From: CALBPI01 sp038531945
GTDB lineage: Bacteria; Pseudomonadota; Gammaproteobacteria; Steroidobacterales; Woeseiaceae
Direction of reading: 5' to 3'
Length of the DNA: 64,000 bases
NCBI GenBank assembly: GCA_038531945.1
Contig: JBCBBH010000001.1
Coordinates: 967,059 to 1,031,058, forward strand
Position 1 is the first letter of the stretch, and each line of letters begins with the position of its first letter. Both the position numbers and the translations under genes were made by a program. Below the pieces are notes generated by a model. It searched no databases. It was given only the letters and a program-made list of their open reading frames with translations, and was not told where the DNA came from. Positions 42,510 to 51,293 of this stretch are shown piece after piece.

Positions 42510-43904
42510 TTAATCGCAGATGTTGTAGCGGGCACAAATGAAGTTGCGAGTGTCGGGGAAGTCATCGTTGTTTGCAAGTCCGCCTCTTTGCATACGGCGC
42601 TCAAATGCTTGCATACGCTGTTCAAAACGCTCCAATAGACGCGCCTTCACCGCAGGCTCCACGAAACTGTATTGCAACGAATTCCTACCCATAGCCTTGA
42701 TTTCTTCCCAACTGAGATTGAACTCTTTGACGCCAACAAAAAACTCATCGGTGAGCGTTGAGTCCCACATGCCTCGGTCGTCGGTCGACAGTGCAACGGG
42801 GATACCCGTTCTCAGAAACTCGGGAAACGGGTGTTGTGAATAGTCCACAACGTATTCAAGTAGCAGGTTGCTAATCAAGTTAATTTCAATCAGATAGGGG
42901 CCATATCTGAGATCGACCATCAGCTCGTCGTCGGTGATCAAATTGATCCCGTGACCGATCCGGCTGGCGCCCAGCAACAGGGTGTCCTGGATGTGATCGT
43001 TCGGCTCATCCACTTCACCGGCATGAATGGAGAGCGGCAATGCGCCTTTGTGCCGCATCTCGCGATACGTTTCGAGAAACCGGCGTGGATGTCCCTTGTC
43101 ATTGTCCTCGCGGCCGGCCATGTTGATGGCGACGTACAAGTCGCGATTGCGCAGTGCGAATTCGTACAGTTCGCGCAAGTTGTCTTCGGCATTCGGGGCG
43201 AATCGCAACACCATCAGTTGCAAGCGCACCGTCACTCCGGTTTCTGCGGCATCCGGTTGCCGGAGTCGTTCGCGATAGATGTTTGCAACTTCGTCCATCG
43301 TGAAGGCGCTACCGTCCGGTCGCCGGGCACCGCCGACTGCCGCTTGCGTTTCGAGATAGATGGCGCTGTCGTCGCCGAGATCCTTCATGTTCTGAAACAG
43401 AATTTCAGCACGTAGATAGGGGTTCTCCGTCAATGCCCCCATGCGCTGCCAGTGCTTTTGGAAAAATTCCTCCCGACCCTCGGACTCGTTGTCGAGCTTG
43501 AGGCTGTTCAGCCAGCCTTGCTCCTCCACCGGCGACAACGCGTCAAACGCGGTGAATTCGGATCGCTCACATTCATCGAGCGCGTAGTACTGGCGCTGGG
43601 AGATATTCCGGAACAGCAGCAAGTAGGTATTGTCTGCGCGTGCATAGTCACGACAGTTGTTGATCTTCGTCTTGGTGTAATAGCGATACCCGCGTTCACG
43701 CTGTGCCCGCGCAATCCGCAACCAATCCCGGGGGAGTACCGAGCCCGTGTTGTGGTTGTGTAAATCACCGCCTTTCGGCATCGCATGCAACACGCGGTAC
43801 AGCATGCGGTCATCACCCGAGGCTTTCAAAACGTCGAACCAGTGCTCGTCGGCAAGGGTGGAACCCGGCGTCAGCGTCAGCAAGATAAGAAGCAATCGTT
43901 TCAT
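42510..43904 (-). CDS. Exported adenosine deaminase (ADGF/CECR1-like)
   Basis: The 464-residue protein has a signal peptide (RLLLILLTLTPGSTLA) and an adenosine deaminase barrel. The metal and catalytic elements are HNH in DLHNHNTGS, HAGE, GHG in RIGHGINL and TDD in STDDRG. Its length and export resemble the ADGF/ADA2 group rather than cytoplasmic ADA. It should convert extracellular or periplasmic adenosine or deoxyadenosine to inosine. ATG 43904 overlaps the upstream permease stop (ATGA); a longer open frame exists but is permease shadow. It precedes the TonB receptor gene. Confidence 0.9.
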   Translation of the reverse strand: MKRLLLILLTLTPGSTLADEHWFDVLKASGDDRMLYRVLHAMPKGGDLHNHNTGSVLPRDWLRIARAQRERGYRYYTKTKINNCRDYARADNTYLLLFRNISQRQYYALDECERSEFTAFDALSPVEEQGWLNSLKLDNESEGREEFFQKHWQRMGALTENPYLRAEILFQNMKDLGDDSAIYLETQAAVGGARRPDGSAFTMDEVANIYRERLRQPDAAETGVTVRLQLMVLRFAPNAEDNLRELYEFALRNRDLYVAINMAGREDNDKGHPRRFLETYREMRHKGALPLSIHAGEVDEPNDHIQDTLLLGASRIGHGINLITDDELMVDLRYGPYLIEINLISNLLLEYVVDYSQHPFPEFLRTGIPVALSTDDRGMWDSTLTDEFFVGVKEFNLSWEEIKAMGRNSLQYSFVEPAVKARLLERFEQRMQAFERRMQRGGLANNDDFPDTRNFICARYNICD

Positions 43905-45241
43905 TGGGCAGGTTCCAGGATCGTGAAGCGGGGAATGAGCAACTCGAGCAGCATGGCAATAAACGCACCGGTTGAAACTGGCGATGCGAGAAAAGTACTC
44001 AGAATATTCGGAATCGTCGGCAGGCGACCTGCGGTAAATGACAATGCGGGACCGAGAATGACCGCAAAAGCAGCGATAACCAGCGTCCGTCGATCGGCGG
44101 CTGTCCCGCCGAGCATGAGCCACCCGGAAACCCCAACCATCGCCAACATGATGAGCGTGGCACCACCTACAACGCTGGACGGGAGCGCCTGAATCACGAT
44201 TGCGACAGTTGGCACCAAACCGATGAGTATCAGCATTGCCGCGGTGTAAATACCAACGCGGCGGCTCGCAACACCAGTCAGACGGATCACACCATTGTTC
44301 TGGCTGAAGGTGGTGTTCGGGAACGTGGAAAACAGCGCGGCGAACAGCGAGTTCAGGCTGTCCGCAGTCACCCCGCCGCGCAGGCGACGCAGGAATGCGG
44401 GATCGTTGACCTGAATCCCGGACAACGCGGCGGTCGCCGAAAGATCGCCCACTGACTCGGTCGCGGACACGATAAAGATGGGCAGCAATACCAGCACCAT
44501 GCCAATATCCAAAGCGATCGGATGACGGAATAGCTCTGGCACGAAGATCCCGCTGGCGTTAGCGACATCGGGTGCGTTCAACAGACCAAATGCAAATGCG
44601 ACCGCCGATCCCGCGACAAGTCCAGCCACGACCGACGCGAGCCGTAGCGTCGGGCGACCGGAAAAAGCGAGCAACGCAACGACCCCGGTTGCGGTCGCTG
44701 CGCTGACGAGAGCAGGAATCCCGGCGCTTTGAAAATCCCGCTGCAGACCCTGTAGCGCAACCCAAACCAGCGAACCACCCAATAACAAAACGGTGCTGCC
44801 GGCGACGGCCGGCGTGATAATGCGCTGCAACCGCTCGATCGATTGCGCGAACACAACCATCAGCGACGCGCAGATCATGCAGGCGGTAAAAATTTGTCCC
44901 AGCACGACACTCGGTGCGAGTGAACTTGCTTTCATCTGATACAAAACAATCAGCGGTGTGACGAATGTGAAGCTCGTGCCTTGAATGCTCAGCATTCCTG
45001 AGCCGATGCCACCAACACGTGTGATCTGCACGAGCGTGGCAAAGCCGGACACCACGAGCGCACTGCTGATCAAGTAAGTAGTTTCACTTGCATCGAGTTG
45101 CATTCCCAATGCGATTAATAACGGCGCGGTGACAATGCCGCCAAACACTGCGAGCAAGTGCTGAAGGCCAATGAGCGCCGCTGTCCGGTGCGGCGGTTTG
45201 TCGTCAATACCGTAGCCGGTTTGAACCGTGTTGGAACTCAT
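43901..45241 (-). CDS. NCS2/NAT-family xanthine/uric acid permease
   Basis: The 446-residue protein has about 14 membrane segments. The NAT signature QNNGVIRLTG is present, preceded by FSTFPNTTFS, as in UacT/XanQ/UapA purine symporters. SATESVGDLSA carries the conserved acidic residue of helix 8. It likely imports xanthine or urate with protons. It heads an operon with the exported adenosine deaminase (ATGA overlap) and probably the TonB receptor. It diverges from the adenine-deaminase-like gene across about 110 bp. Confidence 0.93.
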   Translation of the reverse strand: MSSNTVQTGYGIDDKPPHRTAALIGLQHLLAVFGGIVTAPLLIALGMQLDASETTYLISSALVVSGFATLVQITRVGGIGSGMLSIQGTSFTFVTPLIVLYQMKASSLAPSVVLGQIFTACMICASLMVVFAQSIERLQRIITPAVAGSTVLLLGGSLVWVALQGLQRDFQSAGIPALVSAATATGVVALLAFSGRPTLRLASVVAGLVAGSAVAFAFGLLNAPDVANASGIFVPELFRHPIALDIGMVLVLLPIFIVSATESVGDLSATAALSGIQVNDPAFLRRLRGGVTADSLNSLFAALFSTFPNTTFSQNNGVIRLTGVASRRVGIYTAAMLILIGLVPTVAIVIQALPSSVVGGATLIMLAMVGVSGWLMLGGTAADRRTLVIAAFAVILGPALSFTAGRLPTIPNILSTFLASPVSTGAFIAMLLELLIPRFTILEPAQ

Positions 45242-45251
45242 GGAGTCCGAC

Positions 45252-45273
45252 TATACGTCAGCCCATGCGTATA
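45252..45273. promoter_or_regulatory. Inverted repeat in the permease/deaminase divergent promoter
   Basis: TATACG-N10-CGTATA lies 11 bases before the NCS2 start and about 80 before the deaminase start. It is a possible shared operator; no regulator is known. Confidence 0.3.
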
Positions 45274-45354
45274 ACGCAGCTCACATTTGCACACCGATCT
45301 TTGCGCAGCGTAGCATCTCGATGTTGAACTGACAGAAAACCGATGGAGCAGAGA

Positions 45355-46368
45355 ATGACGACCGATTTTGTTGCTGCGATGCCAAAAGCTGAATTGCATG
45401 TGCACCTCGAGGGGACGCTTGAGCCGGAGCACATCTTTGAATTGGCGCAAAAGAATCGGATCGATCTTGAATACGATAGTCCAGAAGCTGTGATCGATGC
45501 TTACGACTTCAATGACCTGCCGTCGTTTCTCAAGATCTACTATGCGGGCATGAACGTCTTGCAGACTGAGCAGGACTTTTATGATCTGACCTATCGTTAC
45601 TTCGAGCGGGCGCACGCTGACAACGTGCGCTACGTCGAACCTTTTTTTGATCCGCAAGGACACACAACGCGCGGCGTTGAATTCTCAACGATCATTGACG
45701 GCATCACTCGTGCACAAGCTGATGCCGAGAAGAACCTGGGCATCCGGTCCAACCTCATCATGTGTTTCCTGCGTGACATGAGCGCGGAGTCAGCGATGGC
45801 GCATCTCGAAATGGCAGAGCCCTATCTGGATCGATTGATCGGTGTAGGTCTCGATTCGGACGAGAAAGACAATCCACCGCTGAAATTTGCTGACGTGTTT
45901 GCTCGGGCACGGTCAATGGGCTTGAAACTGACCATGCATTGCGACGTGAATCAGGACAACAGCGTTTCAAATATTTGGGATGTTGTGACTCGTGTCGAAG
46001 CTGACCGCGTGGACCATGGGGTTAACTCACTTGAGGATCCGGCATTGTGCGAGGAGATCAAGTCCCGTGGACTCGGGCTGACGGTTTGTCCGGTTTCCAA
46101 CACCTTCTGCGCTCAGTCTCTGACGGCCGATGAAATTCGCAAGATGCTGGAACTCGGCATGAAGGCGACCGTGAACTCGGACGATCCGGCGTACTTTCGT
46201 GCATACATGACCGACAACTTTCGTGCGTTGCAGGATCAGGCTGGTTTCACGCACGCTGAGTTACTGCAGTTGACCCGCAATGCGTTCGACGTGGCGTGGA
46301 TGTCCAGTGAGGTGCGCGCCGAGTATCAGCGAGAGATTGATGAGTTTGCGAAAGCGTATGCGGCCTGA
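45355..46368 (+). CDS. Adenine-deaminase-like amidohydrolase with altered HAGE motif
   Basis: The 337-residue protein is closest to bacterial and fungal adenine deaminases of the ADA superfamily. Family-typical segments are ELHVHLEGTLEPEHIFELA, EPFFDPQGHTTRG, LTVCPVSNTF and NSDDPAYF. The metal-binding H15/H17, DHG and DD motifs are intact. However, the HAGE motif reads HCDV at residues 195-198, so the catalytic Glu is Val, with Asp at 197. Activity may be shifted or lost. ATG 45355 follows GGAG; ATG 45343 is an alternative. It heads an operon with the 8-oxoguanine deaminase gene 15 bases downstream. Confidence 0.85.
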   Translation: MTTDFVAAMPKAELHVHLEGTLEPEHIFELAQKNRIDLEYDSPEAVIDAYDFNDLPSFLKIYYAGMNVLQTEQDFYDLTYRYFERAHADNVRYVEPFFDPQGHTTRGVEFSTIIDGITRAQADAEKNLGIRSNLIMCFLRDMSAESAMAHLEMAEPYLDRLIGVGLDSDEKDNPPLKFADVFARARSMGLKLTMHCDVNQDNSVSNIWDVVTRVEADRVDHGVNSLEDPALCEEIKSRGLGLTVCPVSNTFCAQSLTADEIRKMLELGMKATVNSDDPAYFRAYMTDNFRALQDQAGFTHAELLQLTRNAFDVAWMSSEVRAEYQREIDEFAKAYAA

Positions 46369-46383
46369 GAAAAGGCCGCGTCG

Positions 46384-47736
46384 ATGACGAGACTCTGGAT
46401 TCGATCGCCGGCTGCAGTGTGGACCGGTTGCGAGGCAGACGCGAGTGGTGGGCTGGTTATCGAGGGTCGACACATCGTTGAATGTGTGGCCGCGGGTCAG
46501 GCTCCTGCCGAACCGGTTGACAACGTATTCGATGCGACTGATCTCGTGATACTGCCCGGCCTGATCAACTGCCACCATCACTTCTATCAAACGCTGACGC
46601 GGGCGCTTCCGGCCGCGCTGAATAAGCCTTTGTTCCCGTGGTTGAAAGCGTTGTACCCGGTCTGGGCAGGTCTCGACACCGAAGCGATCGCCTTGTCGAC
46701 GGAGCTTGCCCTGGCGGAATTGATGTTGTCAGGTTGCACCTTTGCGAGCGATCACCACTATGTTTTCACGCCGCATCTAACCGATGCCATTGACGTGCAG
46801 GTCGAAGTTGCCATGCGTTTGGGCGCACGCGTTGCGCTGACGCGTGGCTCAATGAGTCTGGGCGAGCGTGATGGTGGGTTGCCACCGGACTCGGTGGTGC
46901 AGGACCCCGAAATCATCCTTCGCGAGAGCGCGCGTTTGATCGAGCAATGGCATGACCCGGATTCCGCCGCGATGGTGCAAATTGCACTGGCACCGTGTTC
47001 GCCGTTTTCGGTGACGGCGGAGTTGATGCGAGAGAGTGCGCGACTGGCAAGAAGTACGGGGGTGAGGTTACATACGCATCTTGCAGAGACTGAGGATGAA
47101 AACATCTTTTGCCTCGAGACGTACGGTCAGAGACCACTGGATTATCTTGAGTCTCTGGATTGGCTGGCGAGTGATGTCTGGCTCGCGCACGGCATTCATT
47201 TTACGACTGACGAGATCGATCGACTCGGTGCGGCAGGGGTTGCGATTTCGCATTGTCCGAGTTCCAACATGGTGCTTGCATCGGGTGTGTGTCCGGCGCC
47301 TGCGCTGGAACAGGCCGGTTGTTCTATTGGGCTGGGGGTCGATGGATCTGCGTCCAACGATGGCTCCAATATGATCGGTGAAGTCCGCCAGGCGTTCCTA
47401 CTGCAAAGACTGCATGCGGGCGCTGAGCGTGTCTCGCACGAAGACGCACTGCGGTGGGCAACAGCGGGTGGCGCGCGTGTACTTGGGCGGACATCGCTCG
47501 GTACACTGAAACCTGGGCAACTTGCGGACCTCGGGTGCTATTCGCTTGATGAATTGCGTTTCTCAGGTGCAGGTGACCCGGTCGCAGCGTTGGTCTTGTG
47601 CGGTGCGCATCAAGTTCAACATTTGATGGTAAACGGCAAATGGCGTGTGATCGATGGCGAGATTCCCGATGTTGACCTCGGCGCACTGCGCGCTCGCCAC
47701 GATGCGGCAGCAAAGCGATTGGTTGCCGCCCAATAG
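46384..47736 (+). CDS. 8-oxoguanine deaminase
   Basis: The 450-residue protein closely matches, from memory, the Pseudomonas aeruginosa PA0142-type enzyme that converts 8-oxoguanine to urate. Shared stretches include LPGLINCHHHFYQTLTRA, CTFASDHHYVF, LTRGSMSLGERDGGLPP, HTHLAETEDEN and GVDGSASNDGSNMIGE. Metal ligands HHH, HLAE, HG and D are in place. Older annotations call such proteins hydroxydechloroatrazine ethylaminohydrolases. It follows the adenine-deaminase-like gene and feeds urate to the PuuD pathway further right. Confidence 0.93.
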   Translation: MTRLWIRSPAAVWTGCEADASGGLVIEGRHIVECVAAGQAPAEPVDNVFDATDLVILPGLINCHHHFYQTLTRALPAALNKPLFPWLKALYPVWAGLDTEAIALSTELALAELMLSGCTFASDHHYVFTPHLTDAIDVQVEVAMRLGARVALTRGSMSLGERDGGLPPDSVVQDPEIILRESARLIEQWHDPDSAAMVQIALAPCSPFSVTAELMRESARLARSTGVRLHTHLAETEDENIFCLETYGQRPLDYLESLDWLASDVWLAHGIHFTTDEIDRLGAAGVAISHCPSSNMVLASGVCPAPALEQAGCSIGLGVDGSASNDGSNMIGEVRQAFLLQRLHAGAERVSHEDALRWATAGGARVLGRTSLGTLKPGQLADLGCYSLDELRFSGAGDPVAALVLCGAHQVQHLMVNGKWRVIDGEIPDVDLGALRARHDAAAKRLVAAQ

Positions 47737-47770
47737 GGCTGCATGACAAATAGGAAGGGGAGTGAGTGGT

Positions 47771-48694
47771 ATGCGAATGTTGATGAAGCAGGTACTGATC
47801 ACTGCAACGCTGGTGGTCGGCAGTGCCAACAGTTTCGGGGCTCACCATGAGGCACCGAAGCCGACGTGTTCGAAGAACGCGTTGGTGATACAGGCCGACT
47901 TTGAGGGTCTTGTGATGACCGGTGTTGCCTACAGCGTGTGTCCTGAGCTGGACGTGTTCAACGTTCGCCCGTTGATTCCGCTGTACGACATTCGGGCAGC
48001 CAGCGATTCGCTCGAGTACAACGCCCAGACATGGCCCGCCGGGACGGTGTTTGTTTCTGTGGTCGACCCCGGCGTTGGAACACCGAGAAAATCGGTTGTC
48101 CTGAAGACGAAAAACGATCTGTACTTCGTGAGTCCCGATAACGGCTCGTTGTCTGGTCCGGCCCGTGCCTACGGTATCGAAGCGGTCAGAGAGATCGATG
48201 AGTCTGTAAATCGTCGAGCCAACACGGAGTGGGCTCATACTTTCCATGGGCGTGATGTGTATTCCTTCACCGGCGCAAGACTCGCTGCCGGTGTCATCTC
48301 ATTCGAGCAGGTTGGACCATTGCTACCGGCCGAGGTCATCACGCTGGAAGCGCTGCCCGGTAGTTTCGAAGACGGTGTGTTTCGCGGGCATGTGCTCGGT
48401 GGCGTTGACCGTCTGGGCAACGCATTTTTTAATATTGATCGAGCCATGTTCGAACTGGACAAGGCCGAATATGGCGATCTGTACGACGTTGTGATCTCAA
48501 ATCAGGGCGAGACGTATTTCGAGGGCGCAATTCCTTATGTGCGCAGCTTCGGATCGGTGGAGGTGGGTGAGAATCTGCTCTTCATCAACTCGAGCGGGGA
48601 TCTCAGTGTTGCGATCAATCAGGGAAACTTCGCACAGAAATATTTCGTCGAAGCCGGCGTTGGTTGGACCGTCACACTGGAGCGTCAGCGGTGA
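47771..48694 (+). CDS. Exported SAM hydroxide adenosyltransferase (DUF62) homologue
   Basis: The 307-residue protein belongs to the SAM halogenase/hydrolase family. The characterised hydrolases split S-adenosylmethionine to adenosine and methionine. The catalytic triad is visible as D99 and R106 in VDPGVGTPR and H159 in TFHGRD. The usual N-terminal TDFG motif is changed to ADFEG. Unusually for the family, an N-terminal signal peptide (QVLITATLVVGSANSFGA) suggests a periplasmic location. ATG 47771 has GGGGAG about 8 nt upstream. It lies in an operon with purine deaminases and overlaps the next gene by GTGA. A link to adenosine scavenging is inferred. Confidence 0.8.
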   Translation: MRMLMKQVLITATLVVGSANSFGAHHEAPKPTCSKNALVIQADFEGLVMTGVAYSVCPELDVFNVRPLIPLYDIRAASDSLEYNAQTWPAGTVFVSVVDPGVGTPRKSVVLKTKNDLYFVSPDNGSLSGPARAYGIEAVREIDESVNRRANTEWAHTFHGRDVYSFTGARLAAGVISFEQVGPLLPAEVITLEALPGSFEDGVFRGHVLGGVDRLGNAFFNIDRAMFELDKAEYGDLYDVVISNQGETYFEGAIPYVRSFGSVEVGENLLFINSSGDLSVAINQGNFAQKYFVEAGVGWTVTLERQR

Positions 48695-49623
48695 AGCAAT
48701 GGGTTGCGTTAGCCGCGATCAGTGTGGTGTTGGCAGCCTGCGGTATCGACGAATCGGCGCGAGGGGCGGCGAAAGCAGTTGCCGAGTTTCCGGTGCCGGA
48801 AGGGACGTGGGTTCAGGAGGCGATGATTCCCTCTCGCGGAGTTTCGATACCTGTGACTATGGTGATCCCGCCGCGCCGCGCCGAGTTGGCACTGCCGTTG
48901 GTGGTTCTGATTCACGGTCATGGTGGTACACGCGAAGAGGCGGGAGGATTCACCCGTGTCGCCGCAGAGCTTGCGGCACGTGGCATTGTGTCGATTCGCA
49001 TGGACTTTCCCGGTTGTGGAGACAGCACGGAGTCTTTTCGGCAAAACAACCTGACCAATATGAAGGCCGACGTTCGTGCCGCGCAGAGCTATGTACAACA
49101 GTGGGTGAATCTCAATCCGGCGAGAGTCGGGGTTGTTGGCTTCAGCATGGGGGGACGTCTCGCGGTGGAACTGAGTCGCGAAGGGGAGCGTTATGCAGCG
49201 ATGGTGCTGTGGGCACCGGCGATTGACAACGGCGTCGACAATATGGTCAAGATGCTCGGCGGAGAGGAGCGATACCGCGAAATGAAGGCCAAGGCCAAAG
49301 CGGACGGGTTCGCACCTTTCACAACGTTTTGGGGTCAAGAGCAACAGTTGGGCACTGAATGGTTCGCGGATCTGGAGGCATCGCGCGCACTCGATGGTAT
49401 CGAGCGCTACACGGGCTCGTTGTTGTTGATCCATGGATTGCAAGACTCGGTGGTGCCACCTGTTGTGAGCCGTCGTGCAGAAGTGGCCGCAAGTCGTGCG
49501 GCACGAGTTCAGCTACTCGAAATTGAATTTGCGGATCACGGCTTTGGGTTGTTCGATGATCGTTATGTCATCGTCGATGAGCTGGTCTCGGCGACCGTAC
49601 AGTTTCTGGCAGATGAGCTCTAG
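48691..49623 (+). CDS. Lipoprotein alpha/beta hydrolase
   Basis: The 310-residue protein has a lipobox (VVLAACG) and an alpha/beta hydrolase fold: oxyanion strand LVVLIHGHGGTREEAG, nucleophile Ser in GFSMGG, acid in IHGLQDSVVP and His in FADHGFGLFD. The family includes serine aminopeptidase and dienelactone-type hydrolases. GTG 48691 overlaps the upstream stop (GTGA) and follows GGAG. As the last gene of the deaminase/SAM-hydrolase operon it may act on an ester in the same compartment, but its substrate is unknown. It converges on the GGDEF gene. Confidence 0.82.
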   Translation: MKQWVALAAISVVLAACGIDESARGAAKAVAEFPVPEGTWVQEAMIPSRGVSIPVTMVIPPRRAELALPLVVLIHGHGGTREEAGGFTRVAAELAARGIVSIRMDFPGCGDSTESFRQNNLTNMKADVRAAQSYVQQWVNLNPARVGVVGFSMGGRLAVELSREGERYAAMVLWAPAIDNGVDNMVKMLGGEERYREMKAKAKADGFAPFTTFWGQEQQLGTEWFADLEASRALDGIERYTGSLLLIHGLQDSVVPPVVSRRAEVAASRAARVQLLEIEFADHGFGLFDDRYVIVDELVSATVQFLADEL

Positions 49624-49628
49624 CCAGA

Positions 49629-51206
49629 TCAATGACTCGCTTGGCCGGCCACCTTCAGGCTGATCGTGACGGTCAATGGGTCGTGTGTGCAGAGCCTGTC
49701 TCTGCCGCTGCGCTTCGCTTCGTAGAGTGCTTCATCGGCGGCGACCAAGGCGTGGTCGATAGAGGGAAGTGCGTCGGTCATCAGTGCGAGCCCGGCGCTT
49801 GCCGTGAAGCGAACCGGACCAGCCGAGGTCTTGACGGTCGCGTTGCGTATCTTCTCCAACAAGCGCTCGCCGGCAATCAGGCCGCCCTCAGTATTGGTGT
49901 TCTGCAGTAGACAGGCGAATTCCTCGCCGCCAAGGCGTGCCGGCAAATCGGTTCCGACGCGAGCATGCGACTTCAGAATCTGACCGACCACTTCAAGCAC
50001 CTCGTCGCCTGTAGCGTGTCCATAAGTGTCGTTGACGGATTTGAAGTGATCGAGATCCAGCATCATAAGACACATAGTTTCACCGCGCCGAAGCATGGCG
50101 GAGTGACTGGCCTCAAGATGCTCAACAAACGCACGACGATTTGCGATTCCGGTCAATGGATCGGTGGTCGCCTGAATCTGAAGCTCATTTTTTATTTTCT
50201 GGTAGGCGGTGATCTGGTCACGTAGCTCTGAGGTGCGTTCCTCGACAGTGCGTTCCAGCGTAGCCCGTTCGGCAGCTAACGCGAGCAGCGCAGCACGTCG
50301 TTCTTGTGCGATGGCGTGCAACACAAGGCTCGTACACATCACCACGACGCCGTAGAGTTGCACGGCCAAGAAGCCATCCCCACCGACGTTGCCGACGCGT
50401 GTCAGAGTCAGTGCGAGCGCACCGAGGACTGTGACCGCAAGAAGAACGATGCTGGTGATTGTGTCTTCCTTGAAGGATAACCAGATGCAAAGCGGCATCG
50501 TCAGCAGGACGATCGGATACTGCCCCAGGGCGTCTGGCATTTGGGTGGACGCAACGGCAATGCCGATCAAGACGAGTGTCGTCATGCCAGCAGCGCGTGC
50601 GAACGCGACGGTGCGATCAAAACGCCATGCCGTACTGACGCCGTTGATGCCGAGCAACACTATGGCGACGGGTGCGATCAGAACGACACCCGTGAAATCA
50701 GAAAAGAACCAGCGCCACCCAATTGCCCACATTTGCGAAGCGGCGAGGCTCGCGTTTGTGCCTACCACGATCGCGCCGATGGCTCCCGCGATTACGCTGT
50801 GCAGTCCGCCCGCAACTACAATGAGCAAAATAGTCGATTTCAATGAGCGTAAGGGTAGATCGGTGTTTGAGAAGCGTTTGAAGACACTGACCGCAAGGCA
50901 GATCGCGAACGCGTTGCCAGCAATCGCCGGCAGAAACGCGATCAACTCATCGGGCTGAAACACGATGGAGTACAGCATCTGTCCGCCAGCCTGCGCGAAG
51001 AACGACGCCCAGCCGAAACGCAAGGCCATCCAAACACAAAGTCCTGCGGAAGGCCATATGGCCACGACTTGATTGCTCGCAAAGCCGATCTTGAAGGATA
51101 GCCAAATCAGCGCGAACGATGCCAGTGCACACAGGGCCTGCTGCACTACGAACATGAGCCAGCCGGCTGGCGATCTTTTGGGCTGTATTGAGGCGGTGTC
51201 GGTCAT
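49629..51206 (-). CDS. MASE1-GGDEF diguanylate cyclase
   Basis: The 525-residue protein has an N-terminal MASE1 sensor of about eight membrane segments (residues 15-300), a short coiled coil (ERTVEERTSELRDQI) and a C-terminal GGDEF domain. The active-site motif is GGEEF in ARLGGEEFACLL, with DPLTGIANRRAF and DLDHFKSVND present. It should make c-di-GMP. GTG 51212 is an alternative start. It sits between two purine gene groups, which could mean a purine-linked signal or just insertion; nothing in the sequence decides this. Confidence 0.92.
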   Translation of the reverse strand: MTDTASIQPKRSPAGWLMFVVQQALCALASFALIWLSFKIGFASNQVVAIWPSAGLCVWMALRFGWASFFAQAGGQMLYSIVFQPDELIAFLPAIAGNAFAICLAVSVFKRFSNTDLPLRSLKSTILLIVVAGGLHSVIAGAIGAIVVGTNASLAASQMWAIGWRWFFSDFTGVVLIAPVAIVLLGINGVSTAWRFDRTVAFARAAGMTTLVLIGIAVASTQMPDALGQYPIVLLTMPLCIWLSFKEDTITSIVLLAVTVLGALALTLTRVGNVGGDGFLAVQLYGVVVMCTSLVLHAIAQERRAALLALAAERATLERTVEERTSELRDQITAYQKIKNELQIQATTDPLTGIANRRAFVEHLEASHSAMLRRGETMCLMMLDLDHFKSVNDTYGHATGDEVLEVVGQILKSHARVGTDLPARLGGEEFACLLQNTNTEGGLIAGERLLEKIRNATVKTSAGPVRFTASAGLALMTDALPSIDHALVAADEALYEAKRSGRDRLCTHDPLTVTISLKVAGQASH

Positions 51207-51293
51207 CAGCACGCAAGGCGGTTTTGGTGGACTTCTAGTTAGCGTCCACGTCCCGCGAGACTTAAGGACGCACGGTTAGCGCATTACCGCTTG

